From: Nocardioides antri
GTDB lineage: Bacteria > Actinomycetota > Actinomycetes > Propionibacteriales > Nocardioidaceae
Assembly (NCBI RefSeq): GCF_008373765.1
Contig: NZ_VUJW01000003.1
Coordinates: 372,001-436,000, forward strand
Length of the DNA stretch: 64,000 bases
Reading direction: 5' to 3'
Each line of letters starts with the position of its first letter. Within the stretch, counting starts at the first letter, position 1. Under the pieces are notes generated by a model, which saw nothing but the letters and a program-made list of their open reading frames with translations, made no database searches and was not told where the DNA came from. Both the position numbers and the translations under genes were made by a program. This document shows positions 48,083 to 56,590 of this stretch, piece by piece.

Positions 48083-49092
48083 GCGAGCTGCTCACCCTCA
48101 CGGCGCTCTCGATCGTCGCCGCCGGATTCTTCGTCGGCATCGTCGTCGGCCTCACCGGCATGGGCGGCGGCGCGCTCATGACGCCCGCCCTGATCTTCCT
48201 CGGGGTCGGCCACACGGCGTCGATCGTCACCGCGGACCTGACCGCGGCTGCGATCTACAAGACGGGCGGCGCCATCACCCACGCGCGGGAGGGCTCGCCC
48301 AACCTGCGGCTCGCCGGGTGGCTGATCGCAGGCTCGGTGCCGATGGCGTTCATCGGGCCCTACCTCGTCAGCGCCCTCACCGACGACACCGAGCAGCTGG
48401 AGCAGACCCTCAAGCTCTGCATCGGCATCGCGCTGCTGTTCGCGGCGTCGACCTACGCCCTGCGTCTCTACATCAACCTGCGCCGGGTGCGCAGCGGCGC
48501 GGCGACGCCGTCCGAGAACCCGCCGATCCGGCCGATCCCGACGCTGCTCGTCGGCATGCTGGGCGGCCTGCTGGTCGGCATCACCAGCGTCGGCTCCGGC
48601 TCGGTCATCATGATCGCGCTGCTCATGCTCTACCCGGGCCTGTCGGCGGTGAAGCTGGTCGGCACCGACCTCGTCCAGGCGGTGCCGCTCGTCCTCAGCG
48701 CCGCGATCGCCAACATCCTGATCCACGGCCTCGATTGGGCGCTGCTGATCCCGCTGGTGATCGGCTCGGTGCCCGGCACCCTGATCGGCAGCCGGATCGC
48801 GCCGCGGGTCCCGCAGTCCGTCATCCGCCGCGGCATCGTCGTCGTGCTGACGATGTCCGGCGTAGCCCTCCTCTTCAAGGCCGGGCTGCACCCGTTCGGC
48901 GAGGGCCAGGAGACGCTCGAGGCGATCGTCGTCGCGCTTGTGGGCATCGTGATGCTGGTGCTGGTCCCGGTCGTGTGGGGGCTGCTCCGCAAGCAGCACG
49001 GCCTGCCGATGTTCGGCGCCCCCACCGTCGCCGAGCTGGAGAAGCTGCCGGGCGACCGTAAGTCGCGGAAGGCCGCGAAGGCCCGGACCTGA
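48079..49092 (+). CDS. TauE/SafE-family anion exporter
   Basis: 337 aa from ATG 48079, overlapping the cysC fusion by 4 nt. It has about eight membrane helices; the paired glycine-rich repeats GLTGMGGGALMTPALI and GITSVGSGSVIMIALL are the family hallmark. TauE/SafE proteins move sulfite, sulfoacetate or other organosulfur anions, usually outwards. Co-translation with APS kinase suggests a sulfur substrate, perhaps sulfite or sulfate. The C-terminus is long and basic (KLPGDRKSRKAAKART). Confidence 0.85.
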   Translation: MSELLTLTALSIVAAGFFVGIVVGLTGMGGGALMTPALIFLGVGHTASIVTADLTAAAIYKTGGAITHAREGSPNLRLAGWLIAGSVPMAFIGPYLVSALTDDTEQLEQTLKLCIGIALLFAASTYALRLYINLRRVRSGAATPSENPPIRPIPTLLVGMLGGLLVGITSVGSGSVIMIALLMLYPGLSAVKLVGTDLVQAVPLVLSAAIANILIHGLDWALLIPLVIGSVPGTLIGSRIAPRVPQSVIRRGIVVVLTMSGVALLFKAGLHPFGEGQETLEAIVVALVGIVMLVLVPVVWGLLRKQHGLPMFGAPTVAELEKLPGDRKSRKAAKART

Positions 49093-49101
49093 TAGTCCTC
49101 G

Positions 49102-50286
49102 TCAGTCGCGGCCGTAGATGTCGCGGGTGTAGACCTTCTCGACCACGTCGGCGAGCAGGTCCGTACGCCGGTTGGCGATGATCACGTCGGCGCGCGCCTT
49201 GAAGTCGGCGAGGTCGCGCACCACCTCCGAGCCGTAGAACGACGCCTCGTCGAGCTCCGGCTCGTAGACGATCACCTCGACGCCCTTGGCCTTGATCCGC
49301 TTCATGACGCCCTGGACCGACGACATCCGGAAGTTGTCGGAGCCGGACTTCATGATCAGCCGGTGCACGCCGACCACGGCCGGCTTGCGGCGCAGGACGT
49401 CGGCGGCCACGAAGTCCTTGCGGGTGGTGTTGGCCTCCACGATCGCGCTGATCAGGTTCTGCGGGACTTCGCGGTAGTTGGCCTGCAGCTGGCGGGTGTC
49501 CTTCGGCAGGCAGTAGCCGCCGTACCCGAACGACGGGTTGTTGTAGTGCACCCCGATCCGGGGGTCGAGGCCGACCCCCTCGATGATCTGCCGGGTGTCG
49601 AGGCCGTGCGTCGCGGCGTAGGTGTCGAGCTCGTTGAAGTACGCGACCCGCAGTGCGAGGTAGGTGTTGGCGAACAGCTTGATCGCCTCGGCCTCCGAAG
49701 GCTCGGTGACGAGGACCGGTACGTCGTCGTCGATCGCACCTTCGGCGAGCAGGTCGGCGAACCGCCTGCCCAGCGTCACCGCGGCGGGCGAGCGGGTGGA
49801 GGCGCCGATGACGATGCGGGACGGGTGCAGGTTGTCGTGGAGGGCGCGGCCCTCACGGAGGAACTCCGGGGAGAAGATGATCGTGGCGCCGGGGTGCTCG
49901 CGGCGCATCCGCTCGGTGAACCCCACAGGCACGGTGGACTTGATGACGACCGGGGTGTCGCGGTCGATCTCGAGGACCTCGCTGACCACCTTCTCGACCG
50001 TCGAGGTGTCGAAGTAGTGGGTGCGCACGTCGTAGTCGGTCGGCGTGGCGACCACGACGAAGTCGGCGCCGGCGTAGGCCAGGCCCGGGTCGAGCGTGGC
50101 CTTGAGGTCGAGCGGGTGGTTGCGGAGGTGGTCCTCGAGCTCGGGGTCCTCGATCGGTGACACCCGGTCGTTGACGAGGTCGACCCGGTGCGGGTCGATG
50201 TCGACGGCGACCACCTGGTGGTGCTGGGCCAGGACCACGGCGTTCGACAGGCCGACGTAGCCCGTGCCGACAACGGCGATCTTCAT
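49102..50286 (-). CDS. ugd: UDP-glucose 6-dehydrogenase
   Basis: 394 aa. It oxidises UDP-glucose to UDP-glucuronate with two NAD+. Motifs are [17 protein letters not shown] (Rossmann), [24 protein letters not shown], the Lys in [20 protein letters not shown], and catalytic Cys in [14 protein letters not shown]-glucuronate makes acidic polysaccharides, consistent with the surrounding locus. It is convergent with tauE (9 nt) and stands as a single transcription unit. Confidence 0.94.
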   Translation of the reverse strand: MKIAVVGTGYVGLSNAVVLAQHHQVVAVDIDPHRVDLVNDRVSPIEDPELEDHLRNHPLDLKATLDPGLAYAGADFVVVATPTDYDVRTHYFDTSTVEKVVSEVLEIDRDTPVVIKSTVPVGFTERMRREHPGATIIFSPEFLREGRALHDNLHPSRIVIGASTRSPAAVTLGRRFADLLAEGAIDDDVPVLVTEPSEAEAIKLFANTYLALRVAYFNELDTYAATHGLDTRQIIEGVGLDPRIGVHYNNPSFGYGGYCLPKDTRQLQANYREVPQNLISAIVEANTTRKDFVAADVLRRKPAVVGVHRLIMKSGSDNFRMSSVQGVMKRIKAKGVEVIVYEPELDEASFYGSEVVRDLADFKARADVIIANRRTDLLADVVEKVYTRDIYGRD

Positions 50287-50337
50287 GTCTCGACCGTGGC
50301 CAGCCGATGCGTCGCGCCAAGGACGCCTGCGCGAACG

Positions 50338-51150
50338 TCAGGTTGCGGAGGGACGTCGATCCTGGGCGTCCCACTCCCACAGCGCCGAGATGGGAAGGCC
50401 CCACATGCCGGGGCGGTACTTGAACCCGACGGACGCCGTGTTGAGCACGATCCCCCCGCGGAACCGCGACCCGGCCCGCACGGCGAGCGCCTCGAGCGCG
50501 CGGAACTGGTGGGGCCGGAAGCCGGCGGCGGTCCGGATCTCGATCCCGTAGACCGTGTCGTCGGGGAGCTCGACGAGGAGGTCGACCTCCAGCCCGTTGC
50601 GCTCGCGGAGGTGGCCGACCTGGTACTCCACCGCGCTGGTCGAGCGCTGCCGGAGCAGCTCGGTGATGACGACGCCCTCCAGCAGCGGCGCGAGCCGGCG
50701 ACGCCCGGCGAGCTCGGCGAGCTCCTGCGGGCTGTGGCCGCCGAGGTGGCGGGCGACAGCCGGGTCGGCGAAGACGACGCGCGGGCGGGCGACCGCCCGC
50801 CGCGTCACCAGCGCCCGGGACCCGGGCAGCATCCGCACCACGCCCAGCCGCTCGATGACATCGACGTACGGCGAGACGGTGGTCGCCGGGATCCCGGCGG
50901 CGTCGGCGAGCCGGGCCTTGTTGAGCTCGGCCGACGGTGGCCGGGCCATGGCCGTGACCAGCGCCAGCAGTCGCTCGGGGTCGAGCCGGCGCAGGGACCG
51001 GGCGGCGCCGTACGCCAGCCGGCGGAGCTCCTCGTCGATGCCCTCCTGGCGGGCCATGAGACCGACGTACTCAGGGACGCCCCAGCCGGAACGCACCTCG
51101 TCCGGCACCGACGCGCGGGACCCGAGCCGGGCTACGAAGTCGGCGGCCAC
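50338..51150 (-). CDS. DUF4143 domain protein lacking its AAA domain (probable remnant)
   Basis: 270 aa from GTG 51150. The family normally has an N-terminal AAA_14 ATPase (~200 aa with Walker motifs) followed by DUF4143. Only the second part is present: RLADAAGIPATTVSPYVDVI, ERLGVVRMLPG, RPRVVFADPAVARHLGG, and the nuclease-like GLEVDLLVELPDDTVYGIEI. No Walker motif is encoded; upstream DNA is occupied by the divergent cysD start, and the frame stays open a little further without a start codon. It is therefore an N-terminally truncated gene or a stand-alone module. Function unknown. Confidence 0.72.
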   Translation of the reverse strand: MAADFVARLGSRASVPDEVRSGWGVPEYVGLMARQEGIDEELRRLAYGAARSLRRLDPERLLALVTAMARPPSAELNKARLADAAGIPATTVSPYVDVIERLGVVRMLPGSRALVTRRAVARPRVVFADPAVARHLGGHSPQELAELAGRRRLAPLLEGVVITELLRQRSTSAVEYQVGHLRERNGLEVDLLVELPDDTVYGIEIRTAAGFRPHQFRALEALAVRAGSRFRGGIVLNTASVGFKYRPGMWGLPISALWEWDAQDRRPSAT

Positions 51151-51248
51151 GGCCTCAGCGTAGGCCCGCGGAGGCCAAACTCGTAGATTTGTCTACACGC
51201 TTCGCGGGGATGCCGCGTTGCAAGGCGCTGCATGGCACGATGCTCCGC

Positions 51249-52163
51249 ATGTCCCAGACCCACAGCGACTATCGGTTGAGCCAGCTCGACCAACTAGAAG
51301 CCGAGTCAATCCACATCTTCCGCGAGGTCGCGGCGGAGTTCGAGAAGCCGGTGCTGATGTTCAGCGGCGGCAAGGACTCCATCGTGATGATGCGCTTGGC
51401 CGAGAAGGCCTTCTACCCGGCGAAGATCCCGTTCCCCGTCCTGCAGGTCGACACCGGCTACGACTTCCCCGAGGTGCTGGCAACCCGTGACAACTGGGTC
51501 AACCGGCTCGGTGTCCGGCTGATCGTCGCCTCCGTCGAGCAGGCCATCGCGGACGGCATCGTCGTCGACGACGGCAAGACCAGCCGCAACCGGCTCCAGA
51601 TCGGGACGCTGCTCAACGCGATCGAGGAGAACGGCTTCACCGCCGCTTTCGGCGGCGGCCGCCGCGACGAGGAGAAGGCGCGCGCGAAGGAGCGGGTCTA
51701 CTCCCACCGCGACGAGTTCGGCCAGTGGGACCCGAAGAACCAGCGCCCCGAGCTCTGGAGCCTCTACAACGGCCGCCTCCACGAGGGCGAGCACATGAGG
51801 ATCTTCCCGATCTCCAACTGGACCGAGCTGGACATCTGGGACTACATCGGCCGCGAGGGCATCGAGATCCCCTCGATCTACTTCTCCCACCAGCGCCGGG
51901 TGTTCGAGCGCGACGGCATGCTGCTCTCCGAGAGCGAGCACAACCCGTGCCGCGAGGGCGAGGTCGTCGAGGAGCGGACCGTCCGGTTCCGCACGGTCGG
52001 TGACCTGACCCTGACCGGGTGCGTCGAGAGCACCGCGTCCACGATCGACGAGATCATCGCCGAGGTCGCGATCGCCACCGTCACCGAGCGCGGCGCGACC
52101 CGTGGTGACGACCGGTTCTCCGAGGCTGCCATGGAGGACCGCAAGAAGGAGGGCTACTTCTGA
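51249..52163 (+). CDS. cysD: sulfate adenylyltransferase subunit 2
   Basis: 304 aa from ATG 51249. A PP-loop ATP pyrophosphatase (MFSGGKDSIVMMRL) that forms APS from ATP and sulfate together with the GTPase CysN. Family-specific segments: LQVDTGYDFPEVLATRD, AAFGGGRRDEEKARAKERV, FPISNWTELDIWDYI and GCVESTASTIDEII. The stop shares one base with the cysN start (TGATG). No cysH, cysI or cysG is nearby, so APS could feed the CysC fusion and PAPS-dependent reactions. Confidence 0.95.
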   Translation: MSQTHSDYRLSQLDQLEAESIHIFREVAAEFEKPVLMFSGGKDSIVMMRLAEKAFYPAKIPFPVLQVDTGYDFPEVLATRDNWVNRLGVRLIVASVEQAIADGIVVDDGKTSRNRLQIGTLLNAIEENGFTAAFGGGRRDEEKARAKERVYSHRDEFGQWDPKNQRPELWSLYNGRLHEGEHMRIFPISNWTELDIWDYIGREGIEIPSIYFSHQRRVFERDGMLLSESEHNPCREGEVVEERTVRFRTVGDLTLTGCVESTASTIDEIIAEVAIATVTERGATRGDDRFSEAAMEDRKKEGYF

Positions 52164-53434
52164 TGACCGCCACCAACCGAGGTATGGGCATGGACCTTCT
52201 CCGGTTCGCCACCGCGGGCTCCGTCGACGACGGCAAGTCCACCCTGATCGGCCGGCTGCTGCTCGACTCGAAGTCGATCTTCGAGGACCAGCTCGAGGCC
52301 GTCGAGGCGACGAGCTCGTCGAAGGGCTACGACTACACCGACCTGGCGCTGCTGACCGACGGTCTGCGCTCGGAGCGGGAGCAGGGCATCACCATCGACG
52401 TGGCCTACCGCTACTTCGCGACGCCCAACCGCAAGTTCATCATCGCCGACACCCCGGGCCACGTGCAGTACACCCGCAACATGGTGACCGGCGCCTCGAC
52501 CGCCGACCTCGGCCTGGTGCTCGTCGACGCCCGTCAGGGCCTCACCGAGCAGTCGCGCCGGCACGCCGTGATCCTCTCGCTGCTCCGCGTCCCGCACCTC
52601 GTGCTCGCGGTCAACAAGATGGACCTCGTCGACTACTCCCAGGAGATCTACGAGAAGATCCACAGCGAGTTCACGCAGTTCGCGACCAAGCTCAACATCC
52701 CGGACCTCGAGGTCATCCCGATCTCGGCGCTCAACGGCGACAACGTCGTCAACCGGTCCGAGCACATGGACTGGTACTCCGGTCCCACGCTCATGCACCA
52801 CCTCGAGCACGTGCACGTCGCGTCCGACCGGGACCTGGTCGACGTACGTTTCCCGGTGCAGTACGTCATCCGGCCGAAGTCGGACGAGTTCCACGACTAC
52901 CGCGGCTACGCGGGCCAGGTCGCGGGCGGCGTGCTCAAGCCGGGTGACGAGGTCGTCGTCCTCCCGTCCGGCATGACGTCGCGGATCTCCAAGATCGACC
53001 TGTTCGACCAGGAGATCACCGAGGCGTTCCCGCCGATGTCGGTGACCGTCCACCTCGAGGACGACGTCGACGTGTCGCGCGGCGACATGATCGCCCGCGT
53101 CAAGAACGCCCCGGAGCCGCGGCAGGACATCGACGCGATGGTGTGCTGGATGACGACGACGCCGCTCAAGCCGCGGCAGAAGCTCGCCATCAAGCACACC
53201 ACCCGCACCGGCCGGGCCCTGGTCAAGGACATCCAGTACCGCCTGGACGTCAACACGCTGCACCGCGACCAGGAGACGAAGGAGCTCGGCGTCAACGAGA
53301 TCGGCCGTGTGCAGCTGCGCACGACGGTGCCGCTGCTGAGCGACCCCTACGCCAAGAACCGCTGGACCGGCTCGTTCATCCTGATCGACGAGGCGACCGG
53401 CGTGACCGTCGGCGCCGGCATGATCAACGGCTGA
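52163..53434 (+). CDS. cysN: sulfate adenylyltransferase subunit 1 (GTPase CysN)
   Basis: 423 aa, with no fused APS kinase at the C-terminus (unlike NodQ/CysNC). GTP-binding motifs: GSVDDGKSTLIGRLL, DTPGHVQYTRNM and NKMDLVDY; the elongation-factor-like domains II and III follow, ending DEATGVTVGAGMING. GTP hydrolysis drives APS formation with CysD. The missing kinase is supplied by the CysC fusion at 46193. A strong hairpin lies 16 nt past the stop. Confidence 0.95.
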   Translation: MTATNRGMGMDLLRFATAGSVDDGKSTLIGRLLLDSKSIFEDQLEAVEATSSSKGYDYTDLALLTDGLRSEREQGITIDVAYRYFATPNRKFIIADTPGHVQYTRNMVTGASTADLGLVLVDARQGLTEQSRRHAVILSLLRVPHLVLAVNKMDLVDYSQEIYEKIHSEFTQFATKLNIPDLEVIPISALNGDNVVNRSEHMDWYSGPTLMHHLEHVHVASDRDLVDVRFPVQYVIRPKSDEFHDYRGYAGQVAGGVLKPGDEVVVLPSGMTSRISKIDLFDQEITEAFPPMSVTVHLEDDVDVSRGDMIARVKNAPEPRQDIDAMVCWMTTTPLKPRQKLAIKHTTRTGRALVKDIQYRLDVNTLHRDQETKELGVNEIGRVQLRTTVPLLSDPYAKNRWTGSFILIDEATGVTVGAGMING

Positions 53435-53449
53435 CACCTGCTCGAACGC

Positions 53450-53481
53450 GAGAGCCCCGCACCGGTCGGTGCGGGGCTCTC
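53450..53481. terminator. bidirectional terminator after cysDN
   Basis: Perfect 14-bp stem: GAGAGCCCCGCACC (53450-53463), loop GGTC, GGTGCGGGGCTCTC (53468-53481). It lies between the cysN stop and the convergent methyltransferase-like gene, so it can serve both. The downstream tract is only weakly T-rich. Confidence 0.8.
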
Positions 53482-53500
53482 TGCGTCTCGGTCGCCGGGC

Positions 53501-54520
53501 TCAGAACGCCCCGGAGATGTTGCCGCTGGTGATCTGCCTCGTCGCCCGGTCGAGGCGGTACTGGAAGCCCCGGTCGGCCTCCACGTCACCCAGGATGTCG
53601 GCGTACGTCGACTCGACGGTCTTCAGGGTGTCGAGAGCGTCGTCCTTCGCACCCTTCGACGCCATGAGGTAGGCACGGGAGAGGCACATCCGGAACTCGA
53701 ACTTGCGGTCCAGCCCGGGGAACTCGACCGCGTCGTGCAGCGCGAGGCAGTCCTCGTAGCCGGCCTCGAGGAACGGGTCGAACGCGGCGACGTCGGCAGG
53801 CACCGCCTTGACGTTCCGGTAGATCGAGCTGGAGGCGACCTGCCCCTCCCAGGTGAAGTAGTCCTTCAGGTAGCCCATGGTGACCTTGATCCACGGGAGC
53901 CGGTCGAAGAAGAAGTCCTGGTTGATCAGGGTCGACGCCCCCGGGATCAGGGCGGGGTAGAACTCCCGAGACACGTGGGCGTTGAGTCGCGAGGTCTTGC
54001 AGACGTCGATGAAGGCGATCTCGATCGGTGCGTCGTACCACCTCTCGTCGTTCAGGTCGCCGATGTGGAGCTCGACCAGGTCGCGGTAGGGGGCCACCGC
54101 CTCCTCCAGGATCGGCACGAAGCTCTCGCCGTACTTGTACTCGACGCCGTTCCAGACCCCTACCTGCTCCTTCTTGTTCTTGGGGAGGGGGAGGTAGCCG
54201 AGCTCGTAGCCGTGGATCGGCTTGCCCTCGGGGAAGCGGTCCGTCCGGCCGTCGAACACTGTGCTCGCCCGGACGCCCTCGCCCGAGGCCGCGATCGAGG
54301 ACCCCAGGAAGCTGCCGCCGTCGACGATGGCACCGTCGCCACGCCAGGTCCGGGCCACGAGGTTGGTGAGCATCGCCCGCTCGAGGAACGAGAGCATGCC
54401 GGGGGCGATGCGGTCGGCCTTCCGGAGCGCGGGTGCCGTCTCGATGATGCCGAGGTCCTTGACGAACTGGCTGGCGATGACCGCGTGGTGCAGCACCTCG
54501 AACTGGTCTGCCGTGGTCAC
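53501..54520 (-). CDS. SAM-dependent methyltransferase-like protein of the glycan locus
   Basis: 339 aa from GTG 54520, overlapping the lipoprotein gene by GTGA. The middle resembles class I methyltransferases of the TylF type: IVDGGSFLGSSIAASG as a likely SAM-binding loop, VELHIGDLNDERWYDAPIEI and AFIDVCKTSRLNAHVSREFY with an acidic strand end. The C-terminus is a helical region (DDALDTLKTVESTYADILGD). Motifs are weak, so the call rests on context and this pattern. It is last of a four-gene operon with the GT4, methyltransferase and lipoprotein genes and may modify a glycan. Confidence 0.5.
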   Translation of the reverse strand: MTTADQFEVLHHAVIASQFVKDLGIIETAPALRKADRIAPGMLSFLERAMLTNLVARTWRGDGAIVDGGSFLGSSIAASGEGVRASTVFDGRTDRFPEGKPIHGYELGYLPLPKNKKEQVGVWNGVEYKYGESFVPILEEAVAPYRDLVELHIGDLNDERWYDAPIEIAFIDVCKTSRLNAHVSREFYPALIPGASTLINQDFFFDRLPWIKVTMGYLKDYFTWEGQVASSSIYRNVKAVPADVAAFDPFLEAGYEDCLALHDAVEFPGLDRKFEFRMCLSRAYLMASKGAKDDALDTLKTVESTYADILGDVEADRGFQYRLDRATRQITSGNISGAF

Positions 54521-55173
54521 GGGCTGACCGCCGCCTTGACGTCGTCGCACCAGCTGAGGAACGCGTCGAGGTGCTCCTCGTCGATGCTCGTGTAGCAGTT
54601 GAGCAGGTCGCCGTTCCTCGAGAACGCGAAGAGCCGGTACGACGACCGCTCGGACTTGCCGAGCGTCTCGTCGTGGCGCACGCCGTAGGCCCAGCCCGGC
54701 GCGTCGATCTCCTCGACCGACGACACCCACTCGCGGTCGTCCTGGCCGGCCTCCGAGAGGGCCTCGGTCACCTCGGCCTTCTTGAACTTCTTCGGGTACT
54801 CCCCGCCACCGCGGGTGATCCACACGAACTGGGTGCCGAGCGGGTCGTCCTCGCTGCCGAGCGTGAAGCGGCACGAGCGGCCCTCGGAGGCCTCGCCCTC
54901 GACGAGCTCCTCACCCGGGACGATCGACTCGGCGAGCTCGGCGCAGTCGGGGAGGAACTTCCAGCCACCCTCCTTGGACGGGTCGCCGGTGGGCGACGGC
55001 GGCGCGGTGGTCCCGGTCGACTCCTCGGTGCTCTCGGTCATCGGGCTGTCGCTCGTCGAGGCGTCGTCGGCCGCGTCGGACGAACCCCCCGACTCACTGC
55101 AGGCGGACACGGCGAGCAGCAGGGAAGCTCCTGCTGCCGCGAGACCACGCCTCCACGTCATGTGCTCGATCAT
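54517..55173 (-). CDS. hypothetical lipoprotein
   Basis: 218 aa from ATG 55173; it has GGGAGAG just upstream, while ATG 55161 would leave too long a spacing. The signal peptide ends at lipobox AVSAC. A Ser/Thr/Asp-rich linker follows, then a domain (WKFLPDCAELAESIVPGEEL; SCRFTLGSEDD) with Cys in DCAEL, SCRF, NCYTS and WCDDV that may form two disulfides. The pattern recalls DUF3558-type actinobacterial lipoproteins, but I cannot confirm it. Located in the glycosyltransferase operon. Confidence 0.65.
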   Translation of the reverse strand: MIEHMTWRRGLAAAGASLLLAVSACSESGGSSDAADDASTSDSPMTESTEESTGTTAPPSPTGDPSKEGGWKFLPDCAELAESIVPGEELVEGEASEGRSCRFTLGSEDDPLGTQFVWITRGGGEYPKKFKKAEVTEALSEAGQDDREWVSSVEEIDAPGWAYGVRHDETLGKSERSSYRLFAFSRNGDLLNCYTSIDEEHLDAFLSWCDDVKAAVSP

Positions 55174-55213
55174 CAACTCTCCCAACTGGTTGAAAGGGCG
55201 TTCGTGGATCAGG

Positions 55214-56590
55214 TCAGGGCTTGGGGCGTGCCACGCACAGGACGGTGTTGATGGTCAGGTCCCGCTCCGTGATGTCGGGAACGACCTCGCGGACCCGCTC
55301 GACGATCTCCGGGGTGAGCCGCTGGACCGCCGCCGGTGTGGACGGCAGCTCGTCCCACCGCTCGATCTCGAAGTGGCGCTCGATCGAGGCCCGCAGGTCG
55401 TCGAGCCGGACCCGGTTGAGGTTGGTGCGGATGTAGTGGTCCTCGGGCAGCTGCGGCACCAGGTTGATGTGGCGCCAGTCGTAGAGCTGCTGGTGGCGCG
55501 GGTCGCTCTCGTCGAGCTGGTCGGGCCGGACCGGCGCCTGGTGGTGGCCGTTCCAGCTGTAGAAGCTGTGGTGGTGGAGGACGAGGGCGGTGTCGCTGTG
55601 GCACAGCCTCGTCAGCCCGGCGATGACGTCGTCGAGGTGGGCGAGGTGCTCGGTGACGTTGTGGAGCGCGATGGTGTCGAACGTCTCGTCGAGGTCCTGG
55701 TCCTCCGAGGTGCTCTGGAGCAGGCGGATCGCCGGCAGCGCCGCTGCGATCTGCCGGGGCGTGATGCCCATGTCGTCCCACTGGCGGGTGTGCTTGTCCT
55801 TCGCCCGGGTGCTGTCGAGGTCCATGGCCGGGTCGAGCCCGACGTACGACGACGCCCCTGCGACCAGGAAGCCCATCCCGAAACCACCGAAGCCGCAGCC
55901 GACGTCGAGCACCTTCTTGCCGCGCACGTGCTCCTGGATGCGCCGCGGCCAGGTGATGTAGCCGAACCGGGCCGACACGTCGATCAGGTGCGGGTCGTAG
56001 TTGCGCAGGGCGGCGCGGAGGTCCGTCGCGTGGGCGAAGTGGGCGATCTTCGCCTGGGTCAGGTCGCGCGCCCAGCCGTTGCCGGGCTCGCGGGCGGCGA
56101 GCCGGGTGGCCGCCTCGATCATCTCCTCGCTCGGCCCGGCCTCGCGGGCGGCGAGGTGGCCGGCGTCGATGATCGCGAGGTCGTCCGCCACGTCTTCCGG
56201 GACCACCGCGTCCACCGAGCTCGCCGAAGCGCCGCGCACCGACGCGATCCGGTCGAGGATGCGCTGGTAGGGCCGGTCGTTGCTCGCCAGCGCGGCCCCG
56301 ATCTGGGCGGCCGACTCGGCCTCCTCCAGGTCGCCCTGCGCGAGCTTGACCCGCGCGGTCAGCAGGTGCGCGGCGACGTGCCCGGGCCGCTGCTCGCGGA
56401 ACTCGTCGACCAACGGCTCCGCCGCCGCGGGGTTCCCGAGCTCGTACTCCGCCTTCGCCAGGAGGAACAGGGGCAGTCCGCGCCGTTTCTGCGCCACCGT
56501 CGGCGTGAGCAGCTCCCGGACGGCTTCCCAGTCCTTGGCAGCGGCTCGTTCGCGCGCGGCGACGACGGTCTCGCGAGGAGTCTTCGTCAT
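55214..56590 (-). CDS. TPR-containing class I methyltransferase
   Basis: 458 aa from ATG 56590, overlapping the GT4 stop by ATGA. The N-terminal ~110 residues are helical repeats of TPR type (LFLLAKAEYELGNPAAAEPL; HLLTARVKLAQGDLEEAESA). The C-terminal methyltransferase has KKVLDVGCGFGGFGMGFLVA (SAM loop), VGLDPAMDLDSTRAK and DTIALHNVTEHLAHLDDVI (post-loop acidic strand). It probably methylates a sugar, or a nucleotide- or lipid-linked glycan. Operon context with the glycosyltransferase supports this. Confidence 0.8.
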   Translation of the reverse strand: MTKTPRETVVAARERAAAKDWEAVRELLTPTVAQKRRGLPLFLLAKAEYELGNPAAAEPLVDEFREQRPGHVAAHLLTARVKLAQGDLEEAESAAQIGAALASNDRPYQRILDRIASVRGASASSVDAVVPEDVADDLAIIDAGHLAAREAGPSEEMIEAATRLAAREPGNGWARDLTQAKIAHFAHATDLRAALRNYDPHLIDVSARFGYITWPRRIQEHVRGKKVLDVGCGFGGFGMGFLVAGASSYVGLDPAMDLDSTRAKDKHTRQWDDMGITPRQIAAALPAIRLLQSTSEDQDLDETFDTIALHNVTEHLAHLDDVIAGLTRLCHSDTALVLHHHSFYSWNGHHQAPVRPDQLDESDPRHQQLYDWRHINLVPQLPEDHYIRTNLNRVRLDDLRASIERHFEIERWDELPSTPAAVQRLTPEIVERVREVVPDITERDLTINTVLCVARPKP

